Assembly: GCA_027625915.1 (NCBI GenBank)
Contig: JANTQA010000015.1
Coordinates: forward strand, 11,561,001 to 11,625,000
Direction: 5' to 3'
Length of the DNA: 64,000 bases
Source: Anaeramoeba flamelloides
Taxonomy: Eukaryota > Metamonada > Anaeramoebidae
Under the pieces are notes generated by a model that ran no database searches, was not told the DNA's origin, and worked only from the letters and a program-made list of their open reading frames with translations. Position 1 is the first letter of the stretch, and every line of letters begins with the position of its first letter. Position numbers and translations under genes: made by a program. Below, in pieces: positions 12,360-25,487 of the stretch.

Positions 12360-12790
12360 ATCAGTACTCAAAGTCAACAGGGTACACATGTGGAAAGATG
12401 TTATGATTGATATATTTTCTCCTTACATATTTTGTTTTAGACCAAGTGTCAAAAAATTCTTATTAACCAAGAAATTCATAAAAGAAAAGAATATTTTTTT
12501 TGAGATTTATTTTTTTTTCCTTTTTTTGTTTGAAAAAGAAATCTATTAAAATTCTTTTTATTTCTGAATCATTATAAAGAGTTTTTACCCTTTTTATTGT
12601 CAATTATCATCATTATTATACAATAACAGGTCTTTATTGCTCGATTTAGATTAAAAAATGGATTTTTTTTTTATTTTTTGAGATATTTCTTTGGTGAAAC
12701 CAAAAATTGATTTCTTCAGCATAATGAAAAATATCAGTCTTATTTTAAGAAAGATATTTATTAACTCTAAATTGTTTTTTTAAAATCAAT
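12360..12790. repeat. Dispersed repeat DR3, copy a
   Basis: Colinear with 43290-43710. Both share GATATATTCTCTMCTTACA, GCCAAGTGT/ACCAAGTGT and the CATCATTATTA-ACAATAA block. Confidence 0.6.
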
Positions 12791-13172
12791 TTTTAATAGA
12801 GATATTTGGGAATGAATGACGATGTTCGGATACTGGAGGGTGTTTATTTATTGTGTTATTTTACATTCACTTCTGAAAAAGAATTTTTATTCTGAAGAAA
12901 TTGAACAAAAAAAATTTTATAATTAAAAAGCTAAAATCAAACACAAACAAAAAAAAAAATTTGTCAAATAGATTTTTGACTGAAAATTTGTTAAAAAAAA
13001 AAACATTTAAGGTCGTAGGTACACCATAAGACATCATAAAAATTTGAGAGGGGTGAGATAAGAGTATTTTATTTTTGTGGTGTGTGATCGTAGATTCTCT
13101 AAAATTTATTTAAAAAAATTATTTTGGTCTTATTTTTTTTTAGTAATTTTAAACAATAAAAAAAAAGACTTA

Positions 13173-13757
13173 ATATGTCCTTAATAAAATTAAGCACTAT
13201 TTTTTTCTAATTAATATTTTTCGAAATCTAGCTTTATACTTAATTCAATTAACCACTGGGATAAAATTTTTTAGAATAAAAACACTCTCAACTTTTGAAT
13301 ATCCAAAATATTTTTGAAATTACTGTGTACTTTTTTATTTTTTTTTGAAAAATTGGTGTTGAGTAAATTTGAAATTAAAGAATAAGTTAATGTATTAAAT
13401 TATAATATTTTTCCAGAGATTTTATCCTTTTAGTTGAACTTTTTTTTTAATTTTACCATTTAAAAATAAAAAAAACATTTGAAGACTAAATTAGTCCCTT
13501 TTGTGAAAATAAAATTCCCATAATTTAGAATTTATTACAGAAAATGAGTTAAAATAAGATATTGTTTATAAAAATATACATAATTTCAACTTTGAATTCA
13601 ATGATTTTGGCAAAAAATGATTTCAAGAAAAAGTTAAATGGAAATTTTATTAATTTTTATTTTTTCATTTAGTTTTTTTAATTTTTTTAATTTTTGTAAT
13701 GGAAGGTATATGATCAGTTTTCCATTTTTAGTGTTTTTAGGGTTTTAGGGACATATA
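13173..13757. mobile_element. MITE-like element with ATATGTCC ends, copy a
   Basis: 585 bp bounded by ATATGTCCTTA at the left and its inverse TAGGGACATAT at the right. The whole length matches 29708-30295 in reverse orientation. No ORF. Confidence 0.7.
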
Positions 13758-13844
13758 TTGATAAAATAGTTTTGTGATTATTTTTTTTTTATTATTAAAA
13801 ACTTAATTCTAAAAATTTGAGCACAGTTTAAACAGTCAAAAAGA

Positions 13845-14325
13845 ATAGCAATACGATACTTTACATTCAATTTGGAAATTATTTGATTTACAAACTATTT
13901 CATTTTTGGTCTTTTTTGTTTTTGTTTTCATTTGGTTTTTTTCAAGTTACAATATCTGTTTCGTTAGTTCTCGAATTTTTTTTTTCGATTGTTGGTAGAA
14001 TGTTAGAGTTGAGTTTCTTAAATGGAATTATCACATACAATTGGTCTGATTGTATCTTATCATTTGATCGATCAACAATTGTTGGTTAATTTTCAACAAA
14101 TTTACCAATAGATTTTTTGTTCTGCTCGTTTCCTTATTTTGGACACACTTGTTTTGATTTTTTTAGTTTTATATTGTTTTATTTTATTTGGATTAAAAGG
14201 ATTACTTATCAAAACATGAAAACTATGTCACTTAAATATATATTTTATATTAAGTTTGGAAAAATATAATAAATTGGGTTTTTGTTTTCCTATTTTTGAT
14301 TTTAGAGTGTCCAAATTTTTGGAAC
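13845..14325. repeat. Dispersed repeat DR5, copy a
   Basis: Colinear with 16262-16765, about 2.4 kb downstream in direct orientation. Both share AGAATAGCAATAC, GGTCTRATGGTATCTTATCA-like and CAACAATTGTTGGT segments. Confidence 0.7.
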
Positions 14326-14690
14326 GGGGTTTAGTTTTTTTTTTTGGGGAGAAGATAATTATAGATTCTTAGAATAAAATTTATTGCTATTTTCTGGTTT
14401 AAATTTTGATAAAATATAATCAGATTCACATTTCCAATTCCACAAAATCCAACTATTTGAAATCCTATCAAGTAATATTTTGGGATAATTATTATTTTTT
14501 GGGATCCTTCAAGCTATAAAAGCCCTATTTTTTTTTTCTTTTGTGATTCTCTCAATTGTAATTTTGTTGTTCATTTTAAACAAAATCCATTTTTTCAAAT
14601 GTTATTGATAAAAAAATCTTTCTAATTGCTTTTTGTTGTCATAATTAAAAAAATCTCAAAAATGATGAAAAAATAAAAAATGAAAAAATT

Positions 14691-14791
14691 AATTGCCACA
14701 ATAGAATGTTGAGATAAGGATAAAAGAGTCATTCAATATCCGAAACACTATTTTAAGCAATTCAACTCAACATTATATTGTGGCAATTTCT
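14691..14791. mobile_element. Short palindromic MITE
   Basis: Arms AATTGCCACAATA-GAATGTTGAG and CTCAACATTATATTGTGGCAATT surround about 50 bp. Weaker pairing (AAATCTCAAA/TTTGAGACTTTT) extends outward to about 14650 and 14810. Confidence 0.6.
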
Positions 14792-15649
14792 TTGAGACTT
14801 TTAAAAAAAAAATTGAAAAATCTAATGAATGAAGTACTTTAAATAATAAAAATCGATGATTTACATCCTAAGTAAAAAATGTTATTATCTGATCCTTTTC
14901 AAAACTTCAAAAAAGTGAAATATTTTCCATTACAATGGCTACCACCTTAAGGTATTTTCAATAAAAATTCCAATTTTGAAAACATTTCAAACGGGTAAAA
15001 GTAAATGTAAAAAAGGTTTTGAATAGTTTGGAGAATTTTTTTGTGATTCTAAATTTGAATTAAAAATAATAAAAGAATAAAATATAATTTTGATGGATCT
15101 CAAAGAAGATAAAAATTGTGAATATTTCTCTTTTAAACAAGAAAAAATAATTGAAAAAAAAATGAAATAGATATAACTCATATTCATTTTAATTAATAGA
15201 AAATAGAATAAATAAAAGTTCATTGTCTTTGAAAAAGGGTAATAATTTTATTATTGTTTTTGGGGATAATTTCACAATATTCCAAAAATTTCCCCTATTT
15301 TATGTATAAAATATTTCAAATTTGATCTTTCTTTATTTTAATTTCTTTTTTAATTGTTGAACTAAACTATTTTTCAAAAATTTTGACTCACTTTATAATG
15401 TTAATGGGGTTTTTTTTGAGGGTTTAACACGTATTCTTATTAAAAAATATTTTCAAATTTTTGGATCAGAATCATTTTTTCTAATTTTACAAATTTTCGT
15501 TTTGTTTTTTCAAATTTTTGTTTTTCTTTTTTTTTTTTCTTTTTTTTTTGATTTCTTTTTTTTTTTCTTTTTTTTTCTTTTTTTTTTTTTAAAAGATCAT
15601 GTTGAAAAAAAAATAGATCTTCAAAAAGACAAATAATCACACTGAATAT

Positions 15650-15970
15650 TTCGACTATGTAAGGTCTTTGAAAATGGATTTAATTATTCATAAAAAATCT
15701 TGTTGTTCAATTTTTTTTCAGTGAAAGTTCGGTAATAAAAAATCCGTAATGCTCATTTCAAAAATTGTGACGAATTTTTTTTTTGTTTTTGGTTTTATTT
15801 TTTTTTTAATTTTTAAAATATCAGGCTTTTATAGATTTAGAATAACTTAAAAGTGAATTATTAATCATATTTAATTATTAATTGTTTTTGAATACTAAAA
15901 GATAATATTTTTTTTCAATTTATTATTTCCGGTGAGTAATAATTTTTGAAAAAGAGTTTATAAGAAAAAA
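15650..15970. repeat. Dispersed repeat DR6, copy a
   Basis: Colinear with 39260-39550. Shared landmarks include CTCATTTCAAAAATT, ATATCAGGC-TTTAT and GTGAATTATTAATCAT. Confidence 0.6.
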
Positions 15971-16261
15971 AATATCAGATTTAAATATTGTCTTATTTGG
16001 TATCCGTGAACTAAAAAGTTATATTTCTTCTAGAAAAAAGAAATTCAACTTTTCTTCGGAAATGTCGATTAAACAGCATTACAATGAAAAAATATTAAAT
16101 GGTTGACATTTTGCACCTAGATCAACATTCTTTTCTGACACTTTTATTTTAGGTGCCAAAAAATATTTAACAAATTTTTTTTTAATTTATTGAACTTAAA
16201 AAAATAAATTATCAAAATTAAAATTAACCAAAACCCAACTAAATTGAAATTTTTTGGGTAC

Positions 16262-16765
16262 GGTTAAACAATTGAAAGAATAGCAATACCACGCTTTAAA
16301 TTCATTTTGTAAATACTTTTAATTTTACAAAAACATTTAATTCGTTATCTTTTTTGTTTTGTTTTCATTTCCTTTTTTCCAGTTACCTAATCCTTTTTTT
16401 TAGATCTCGAAAATTACTTTTCGAAGGGTTGATAGAAAGTTATTCTTGGGTTTTTCAAATGGAAAAATCACATAAAATTGGTCTAATGGTATCTTATCAT
16501 TTGATCTATCAACAATTGTTGGTGAAATTTCAACAAATTTACTTATTTTTTGTTTTGATTGTAGTCTTTCATAAATTTGGAAATACCAATTTTTATTTTT
16601 TGAGTTTTATTTTTTTTTAATTTATTTGGATGAAAATGATTACTTATAAAATCTAAATACTATAATAATTTAAATTTATTTTTATATTACGTTTGTAAAA
16701 ATAGAATAAATATTGTTTTTTTTTCATATTTTTGATTTTATTGTGTCCAATTTTTTTTGCAATAG
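16262..16765. repeat. Dispersed repeat DR5, copy b
   Basis: Partner of 13845-14325, with frames interrupted differently in each copy. The open stretch at 16354-16620 is a by-product of this repeat. Confidence 0.7.
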
Positions 16766-17946
16766 AGCATATGAAGTCAATTTCAGTTATAAATCATTCA
16801 TAATTTATTATTTCAAAGTAATGATAATTTTATGTGATTTAGAAAAGATATCTAATACACACATTAAGATTCGAATTCCCCATTTTCGAAAATTACCAAC
16901 TTTTGAAAAAAACACCAATTTTTGGGGTATTTTTTTTTTTTTGAAATTAGTTACAATGAATGAACTTTATATAAAACATTAATATAGAAAAAATAATATA
17001 GCTTAAAACAATTTGCGGAAAAAACAGGGAATATATATTTAAACTCAAAAATGAAAAAAAAAAAAAAAATGATAAAAAATATTCCCAAAAACAGATAAAA
17101 AAACGGTTTTTCTATTTCATTTATCAATATCTTTTGAAAGAATATTTTATTTTATTTCAAAATTGTAAAATATGATTTATTTTTGACTATTTAAAAAAGT
17201 GATACAAATAATCTCTCCACAAAGTAAAATAGAAATTTCAAAAATTTTATAATTAAAAATGAAAAAAATAAAATTGAAAACTTTCATCTGCTTTTTTTTC
17301 AATTCCCATTAATATCTAAGAAAGTTGTAAACATTTTTCAAAATTGTTATGTCTAATAATGTTTATTATATGATTGTATTTACAAAATTCAAAATTTCAA
17401 TAGATTTTTATAAAAAAAATTTACAAGGTATGTTATAAAGTCTGTAAAGCTATTTTCAGCAACAGTAATACTGAAAAGAAATTTGAAATTATCTGTTAAA
17501 GCCACAATTAAAACTATCAAGAGAAAAGAGCAATTAAAATCTATTTATCAAAATTTACTTTAATATTCCGATTAATTAATATTTTTTTTTCGAGTTCAAT
17601 GTTTTTTCATTAATTATAAGTTGAATAACACAAAAATCTTGGCAACACGAAATTTTAAATGATATTTTGACAAATTTAATTCTACTTTATTACCCGTCTT
17701 CGAGATAAAATTTTAATTTTTATAATTTGATTACAACAATTGTTATCTCAAAAAAAAAAACAAGATTGAAAGTTTTTGACCCTTTCATCAATAAATTTGT
17801 AGAGTTCATGAAGATTGTTTATTAACATAGACATTGCTAACAATTAACAATTCTTTACTTAAGCATCAATTGAGATTAAATATTTTTTTCATATATCATT
17901 TTTTAATTTTTTTCTTCATCTTGTTTTTTTTTTATCATTTTTCATA

Positions 17947-20900
17947 ATGTTTTGGCTTATAACTGGACCACCAGTCGAAGGTGACCAAAAAGTACAGTTA
18001 CGACAAAAAAGAAGATTAACAAACATTGGCAATTTTGGAAAGAATTTAGGAGAAGTTTCAAAATTTAACATGCCCAATCTCAAAATTGGCACAATTGATT
18101 CTTTAATGACACTTTCTGATGATTTAAATGTAATTACTTGAGTTCCTTTTTTATTTTTTATTCATCTTTCTTTAAAAAGAAAAAAAGAAAAGAAAAAAAA
18201 GAAAAGAAACTAAACTTACACAAAAAACACTCAAATTTCTTTTTTTTATTTTCTTCTTTCACCTCAACCCAAATTAAATTTATATTCAAAAAAACTGATC
18301 CAACACAATTAGAAAATTGATAATTTTGTTTACACCGTTTCAAAAAGAATTGCAGAGCAACTAAACAATTTGTCAAGGAAAAAGCCAAGTCTCCAATCAC
18401 TTCAATCTTCAAAATCTTCAAAAAAATCTTCGACAGATCGTTATTTTGATCGAAAAAAAACAATTATGCCCAAGCTATTAATTAAGCGTGGTTTGTTTCT
18501 TAAACTTTGACTTTTTTTTTTTTACAAAAGATTTACATCTTTTTTTTGTTTTTTTAATTTTTTTTTAATTTTTCTTTTTTCTTTTCTCTTTTCTCCTCTC
18601 TCTTTTCTCTTTTCTAATCAAATAAATTAATGAACAAAAAAAATAAAAATAAAATTTATATAGAATCAATGCCAAGATACATCTCTAGTTGGGAATGGGA
18701 CGAATCAAGATTTCCTTTAAAACATAGTATGAAGGAAATAGTTAAGCAAATACAAGAAAAAGTATAGCACTTTTTTTTTATTTTTTTCTTCCTCTTGAAA
18801 TTTTCTGTTTTCTTTATTTTTTTTCTTAAATTTTTTTTTTTTTTTCATCTTTTCTTTTTTCATTTTTTTACAAATTTAAATTGTTTGGGTTTTCACAATT
18901 TTGTAATATTTTTTCGTTTCATTCCAGAAGGTCTATTCTGGTTCAAAAATGTTGAAATTTTTTTTTTTCTTTTGTTTATCACAAATAAACAATTGAAAAA
19001 AATATAGCCAAAGTAATCAAAAATAATGTTGGTTGAAAAATCCTTATAGATCTTTATTCAGGTTTACAATCCCTGAAACTGGAAAAAGGATTATCTTGTA
19101 TTTGGTGTGGTGACATGCTATTTTGCTTCTTAGCTGATCGAACTTCAATTTTGTATGAATTTAAATAACACTTACCCACCAAATCCCAGAAAATCTTTTT
19201 TCCAGTTTCAGGGATTGTAAATCTTAATCATGATCAAAACTTTTTTTAACTAACAGCCAAACTCGTCTTTAATTTCTATAATTTTTGTTATTTCTTTTGT
19301 GTTCTGTTTTTTTTTTCATGTTTATGAGATAGCCTGTTTGCTTGTTTGCTATTGATTTTATTAAGTACTATTCAATTTTGTGCTCTGTAGGTATTGGAGT
19401 TCAATACCTCAACCAACAAAAATGATTTAAAAGACATGCCATATTTAAAGTTAAGTCAAAATATTGCAAATTTTAAGATTTTTGAGGGCTTGCATACAAA
19501 CATTTCTTTATCAAAAAATTTAATGAATTTTTGAACAAAACAAAGCAGCAATTAAAATCGATTGACTTTTGATATTGACTGGTTTTATCCAAAGTATTTT
19601 GCAAGTATATTGACATATTCGAACTAAACTATATAGCCATTGGAAATAATTTGGATAGAACTAGTCGTAGGGAAATTTTGATTTTCAAAACTTTTCAAGG
19701 TAAATTTCGAAATTTGGATTTGCCGAAAAGTGAAACAACAATTTTTCGAAAAAAAAAAATCAAAATTTGAAATCTAATCAAGAACTCTTGACTCAACATT
19801 CTTTTAAGTCAACAGATATGTTGTTAGTCATAAAAGTAATGCACAAAAGCCATAAAATATGAATAGTACTGAATGAATAAAATCAATAGCAAGCAAACAA
19901 ACCGACCACAAAAAAAATTAAAAATAAAATTAAAATAAAAAATAATTCATTTTAAAGTCAAAAATCAATGGTATTATAAAACTATCCACAAAACAATTTA
20001 ATCACTCAAATCGAAAAACTTTACATTGAATTATTAAAATTTTTAGTTTTTACTTTTTTGAAATGACTTGAATAAATCTTTCTAACACACAATTTTTATT
20101 TTAAAAATCAGTACAGCTTTTTTTAAAAAAGCGAGATCTTTTTTTTTTTTTTTTTTAAGAGATTGGTCGAATTAAAACTTTTTTGGAGTTATCTATTTTA
20201 AAAAAGTAAAGTCTTTTTTTTAAAAAAAGTACGTTTCTTCTCACCCCAACCCATACCTCATATTTAAAGGTTGAGTTCTCACTTTTTTAAAAATAAAAAA
20301 CTGGAAAATATTTTAAAATCTGACAAAAGTTTTTACTTTATTAAAATAAAAAACTTCAAAAAAGTTTTAAAAAAGTAAGAACTTTTTTAAAATAGCTGTA
20401 TTTATAAAGTTTTCATTCTAAATCCAACCAATTTTTTTAAAATGTAAAAGTTTTTTTTTTTTTGTCCATCAATTTTCAAAATATTTAATTTCAAACACTT
20501 TGATCTTTAATTTTTTTTGGTTTCCATTTGCTTATAACTGATTGTATTCATTGGTTGTGTTTGGAAAAAGAAAAAGAAAACTAACAGACAAACAGGTTAT
20601 CTCATAAACACTAAACAAACTGAGAACATCACAGAAATTACAAAAATTAAGAAACTATTGAAGACAAAAAAATCTATTAAATTTTTTTATATTATTGAAG
20701 AAGTGTAAATTACACCGAAATGTTATTTTACTTAAATTCGCTTAAAAGTGGTTTAAGTGTAAAATCATAGATTTCATGATTATTCATTGAAAAGATATAC
20801 CCAAGTTTTATTTGTGGTTAAAAAAGCAAAAACAAAAAATTTAAAAGCAAAAAAAAAAACAAATTGACAAGAAAAAAAGAAAAAAGAAAAAAGAAAAAAT

Positions 20901-22909
20901 TAAAATTAAAAAAAATTAAAATTAAAAAAGGGTTTGTAAGAGGAAATTGGTAAAAAATAATAAAAAATTAAATTCAATACTATATTTAATTAAGAAAGAC
21001 CGAAAATCACAGCAACAATACTTTTGGTTAATTTAATTTAATTTGATCATTGGTCATAAAAGTTCATTTGGGGAGGAAATTGTTTAATTGTTATAATTTC
21101 TTTTTTTCTTTTTCGTCTGATTTGCTTTAGCCCTTTTTTATATTTTTTGGCTTTACTTTTTCGTTTTTATTTTCAAGTTACTCTTACTTTCATGTTTCAG
21201 TATCTCAGTATTATAAAGTAACCATTTAATATTTTTTACTTTTTAACTCTTCTTCCCAATAAAAAAAAGAAGATTTAGTCAGGAGAAAAAATGGGAAAAA
21301 AAAAATAAAATTTTAAAGTAATATTCATTATTAAGAATGAATTTTGTTGATTTTTTAATTTTTCAGGACTGCAATTAACAAATTTAATATGTATAATCTT
21401 GTGTTAAATTTAATAAATCTTTATCTCTAAAGAAGTACGAAGGATATAAAATAAAATTCAGCAAGAACTTTTCAAAAGATTTTATTTTTTTATTTTTTTC
21501 AATTACTCTTTAAACTTTTCTTTTGTTAACAAAGTAAAAATTTCAGATTTGAATAGAATGTAATAACAACCAACCCGATATTTAACTGAGCAAAATTTGA
21601 ATAGCGTTCAATTCAAAGCAATTTTAAAAAAAAATGTTTCAAAAATTGAGTTATTTTTGTGTTTTTATCACCCATCAGTACTGCTTTAATAAGCAATCAT
21701 TTAAATTATAATATTTACCAAATAACTACATTTCAGTTCAATTGATTTTGATTTTTTATTTAACCAAAGAAACTAAAACATATTTTAGCAAAGAAATGGA
21801 AAAAAAGATCCAAATTTTTAAAATAATTTAACAGTTGTTATCAATAAAATCAGAAGAAACCGCACCAAATAAGTGCATTTGATGAAATAATTTTTAAACA
21901 AAGTATTTATTAACTGATTTACAATTAAATTTTTAATATCCAATTTTTAATAATTAATAACCAATTTCATAAATAGGCGTCTGAATATGACGAAACTTTA
22001 AAAGAAAAATTAAATCATTATAATAACTGTTCTTTAAAATTGCAGAGCTTTGAAAAAAAAAGAGGAGCGGATCTTTTAAATCGGGATTTAGATCAGGATG
22101 TAAAGCATATGGTAAGACTTAATTCTGCAAACGATGCAAAAAAGATCACCGACGAGCAATGGTATATTGAAACTGATAATATTACAACTCTTTTTGCTGT
22201 AATTAAGAAATTTGAAGCAAATAGATGGATAGAAACTTATGAAACACTGAGTGAATTTGTTGTTCCTGCATCCTCTCAAAAAATTGCCGAAGATGGTGGA
22301 TATATTTTATATACAGTTTCCTTATTTAAAAGAGTTGTACAAGATTTCAAAAGGAATGCAAGAGAAAAGGGATTCACTCTCCGTGTTCATGACTGGAACT
22401 CAAATAATATAGAAAATTATGAAGAGCAAAGAAAACTCCTATTTGAAGAAATGAAAAAATCTTGGAAAAAAGTCACCAAATGGTGTGGCCTGTTTTTTGG
22501 TGAATGCTTTATTGATTGGATACATTTAAAAGTTGTTCGTACTTTCACAGAATCAATATTAAGATGGGGAATGCCCAAGGAATTTATTACAGCTTTGATT
22601 TTGGTATGTTGTTAAATAATTTGATCTTCTTGTTTTTTTTTTTTTTGTTATTTTTTTAACTAATTTCTAATTTTTTTATTTATTTTTTTTTTTAATATCT
22701 ATTCCACCCATAAAAAGCCAAAACAAAAATATAAAAAAAAAATGAAATCGGCCCTTGAAAAGAGTTTTGAAGATTTAAATATCAAAGAAATGTCATCTAA
22801 AAAAAAAAAAAAAAAAGGACAACAAGAAGATTTTGGTATGTTAAATTATTCTATCAACGAGGAATATTATCCATATGTCTATCAAGAAATTAACACTAAT
22901 TATATTTAA
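17947..22909 (+). CDS. ATP6V1C: V-type ATPase subunit C
   Basis: Five exons, 17947-18129, 18313-18490, 18664-18761, 21977-22603 and 22718-22909, join in phase to 425 residues. Subunit C is the V1 stator protein that links peripheral stalks to the membrane sector and drops off on reversible disassembly. Seen: start MFWLITGPP; SKFNMPNLKIGTIDSLMTLS (family SKFNIPDLKVGTLDSL); WEWDESRFPLKHSMKEIV; FVVPASSQKIAEDGGYIL; WIHLKVVRTFTESILRWG. These cover the family end to end, so the gene looks whole. A C-terminal Lys-rich extension makes it about 40 residues longer than animal homologues. Small introns are 114-183 nt, but intron 3 is 3.2 kb and holds nested repeats. Donor 2 is GTTTGT, as in ARF. Confidence 0.95.
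19063..19221. mobile_element. Palindromic MITE in V-ATPase C intron 3
   Basis: Arms TTTACAATCCCTGAAACTGG and the inverse at 19195-19221, about 30 bp each, with a 100-bp centre. The flanks TCTTTATTCA and TCTTAATCA may be an aged target duplication. Confidence 0.7.
19265..20665. mobile_element. Inverted-repeat element in V-ATPase C intron 3, itself interrupted
   Basis: Left arm 19265-19385 contains GTTTATGAGATAGCCTGTTT and CTATTGATTTTATTAAG. Its inverse is split on the right: 19857-19910 carries the inner half and 20585-20665 the outer half. About 670 bp between them, including the 20114-20398 MITE, therefore arrived later. Confidence 0.65.
20114..20398. mobile_element. MITE, TA-CAGCT family
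   Basis: 285 bp starting CAGCTTTTTTTAAAAAAG and ending with the inverse of CAGCTATTTTAAAAAAG, with TA on both sides. Tc1/mariner-like ends, no ORF. Confidence 0.7.
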
Positions 22910-23832
22910 ACAAATATATATATATATTGATATTTTTTATTCTAAATAATATTTTTTTTTATTTATTTCCTTTTTGAATATCAAATTTAATTTTTGAAGA
23001 AAAAAAAAAAAAAAACAATTCATTTTTCTTAATTCAAAAAAAATTTTTTTTTGAAAAAAACAAAATAATATTATTTTTTTTATTGACTCTATATTTTTTT
23101 TTTAATAGTAATAGTTAAATAATAAATTTTAAATATTATTAATAAAATTTATTTAACAAGATTCTTTTTTAGAAAATATTATTTTAATTTAAAATTTTGT
23201 ATACTTGCAAAATAATTATTTAATGATTGATCATGAGTTGATGGATATTTTTTTTGAAGATTTTGTGAAAAATTTCAAAAGAAAATCATTTTTTGGTAGT
23301 TGTATTTTTGAAAAACAAATTTTGGATTTTTGTTTGTTTGTTAAAAAGGGAAAGCCAGTTTCCGATTTCTGAAAAGAAAAAAGCTTTATTTCTTGTTTTT
23401 AAATTACAATTCTATAATTACCCCACAGTGCTCGATAAACCTAAAATGATTGGTTTAGGTTTAAACATTATATTTTCATGAATTTTGGTCAAATACAGTT
23501 GGGATATATTCATCTGGAAAGGAACCACATTTGTATCTAATTAATATACACGTTTTACCAACAGCACCATATTCAACAAAAAGACTTTTGATATTTTACA
23601 TTTGTTTTGAATGTTTTTTCTGATTAATATTGGCAAATTAGAAAAAAAATGATTTTTGAACTTTAATGATTTCTGTTAAGGGTAGAGTCATTACGGTGAA
23701 ATTTTTTATTCTGAAATGGAAAAAAACTTTTTAGTAATTTTATTGAGGACCTAACACCAATCAAAAACCAACCAACCTATGATGTACGATCGATCTCCAA
23801 AAATCAACAACTAAAAATGAGGACATTTTTAG

Positions 23833-23938
23833 AAAAAAGCGCCAAAGAGCGACACTCAATTTCCAATTATAATGGTTGTGAATTACAATTCTGAAAACAA
23901 CTATGTCAGTTTTGAAGTGTCGCTCTTTGGCTCTTTTT
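23833..23938. repeat. Inverted repeat with AAAGAGCGACACT arms
   Basis: Arms AAAAAGCGCCAAAGAGCGAC and the inverse (AGTGTCGCTCTTTGG) enclose about 60 bp. A diverged half-copy is near 27665 (AAAGAGCTAAAGAGCAACAT). Confidence 0.6.
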
Positions 23939-24050
23939 GAGATCTTGGTGACTTTTTTCTTCTTTTTTTTCTTTTTTCAAATGAGTTATTTTTATTGAAA
24001 GACTATTACCTAATCCTTACTTGGTCAAATTTAGAGAGTTTTGAAAATAA

Positions 24051-24497
24051 TTTTGATACAGGGTAATATTAACAAACAGCAAAAATATTTAAAATGGAAG
24101 GGTTCAACTTCTATTCTAAAGTTAAGAAATTATACAAATTATCTTAATAGATATTCTTATTTTATGAACAAAAATAAATCACAATTTTGTCAATTGTGTA
24201 AAATAAATAAAGATTTGGATATCATTGAAGATTTGGATCATTTTCTCTGGAACTGCCCAGCCTATGAAAATAATCGGAAAATCTGGATTTCTGAATTAGA
24301 AAAAAATAATTTTTCACTTATTTTAAATAATAATAATATTTATAATATTATTAATAAACAAGATTCAATATCTTTATTAGCTTTAGTAGATAATAAGAGT
24401 ATGTTTGAATCTATTATACGATTTCTAAATTCAAGTTTAGGAATTCGGGCAAACAAGAGGAATTCTAAACTCCTCCCTTAAATTACAATAAAAAAAA
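24051..24497 (+). mobile_element. LINE, 5'-truncated 3' end with target-site duplication
   Basis: Non-LTR retrotransposon remnant. The 146-codon frame 24041-24481 encodes the end of ORF2, including the C-terminal zinc knuckle FCQLCKINKD...DHFLWNCPAY (Cys-x2-Cys...His-x4-Cys), a LINE hallmark. A short A tail follows the stop. AAATTTAGAGAGTTTTGAAA (24027) and AAATTTAGAGAGTTTTAAAA (24498) flank it as a duplication of about 23 bp. The clean duplication and an uninterrupted frame imply a fairly recent insertion. Endonuclease and reverse transcriptase parts are absent, so it cannot move itself. Confidence 0.88.
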
Positions 24498-25487
24498 AAA
24501 TTTAGAGAGTTTTAAAATAACCACAAATCAGACTAAATCGAATAAAATTGATTGCGAAATACAAGAAATCAATTTGTTTTAAATTAAAGAAATTTAACCT
24601 CTTTTGAAAAAGAAAATGAGAAAAGATGAATTTTTTTTTTTAAATTTTGATTTTTTGAAATTGAGAACTCTTTTTCTTCGTTGAATTTTTTATCAAAGAT
24701 GATCCTATGGAATTTTTTTTTTTGTTATTTGAATTTTGTCAACCAAAAGAAGGCCTATTTCACAATACCCTTTTTAGTCTCAGGTCACCCCTTGAGTATG
24801 GTGCCTTTTCACGGTAAATGACTAGAACCTTAAGAGTAAGATTCAGAATTTCCAGTTAATAGAATTCTTGATTTAAAAAAACTATAATTTTAAAAAGTTG
24901 AATTCTGATTGTATTTGATAATTTCACAGCCACACAGATATATGTATGGATGTATATTGATATATACTATTACCCTAAAGTGGAGCAAATTTCATTTTAA
25001 ATATCTCCATTAAACTGAATACTAATAAAATTGTCCAAATATTTAAAATTATTATTTACTATTAACTGATTATTGGTAATAATTCAATTTGTTTATTAGT
25101 AGGGTCTTATTTTAGAGATTACATTAAAGATATATAGAAATTTCTCATCACAATTTTATATTATATTTTTTCGGTATGAAAATTTGTGTTTATGATTTTT
25201 TTTTTTTGGTTAGAAAAAAAAAATTTTTTTTAATGGAGTTTAATCTAGATAAAATCTCAAATAGAAGAGGACTGTAAAAACTTAAGACTGAATTTTATTG
25301 TTTAAGAATAGAATTGTGTTTTTACCATATAGCGCATCTCAATATTGAAAATGTTTGTGTATATTTCCGTGTATAAAAGTGGAAATTTTTTTTTCATTTG
25401 GTGGAGGTATTTTGAAGAATATATTTAAAAATCATTAAAATTGGTTTTATTACAATTAGTATGAATATTTATTCTAATTAGATACAG

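Larger units (their letters stand above)
12152..17946. other. Intergenic region, repeats only
   Basis: Contains DR3a, the ATATGTCC element copy a, DR5a and DR5b, a short palindromic MITE, DR6a and a long poly-T/poly-A tract at 15475-15600. ATG at 12811 opens 27 codons (MNDDVRILEGVYLLCYF...), which I could not connect to anything. Confidence 0.65.

Noticed and set aside
15440-15640. 66-codon Lys-rich minus ORF
   Set aside because: It is a poly-A/poly-T tract; no sequence beyond low complexity.
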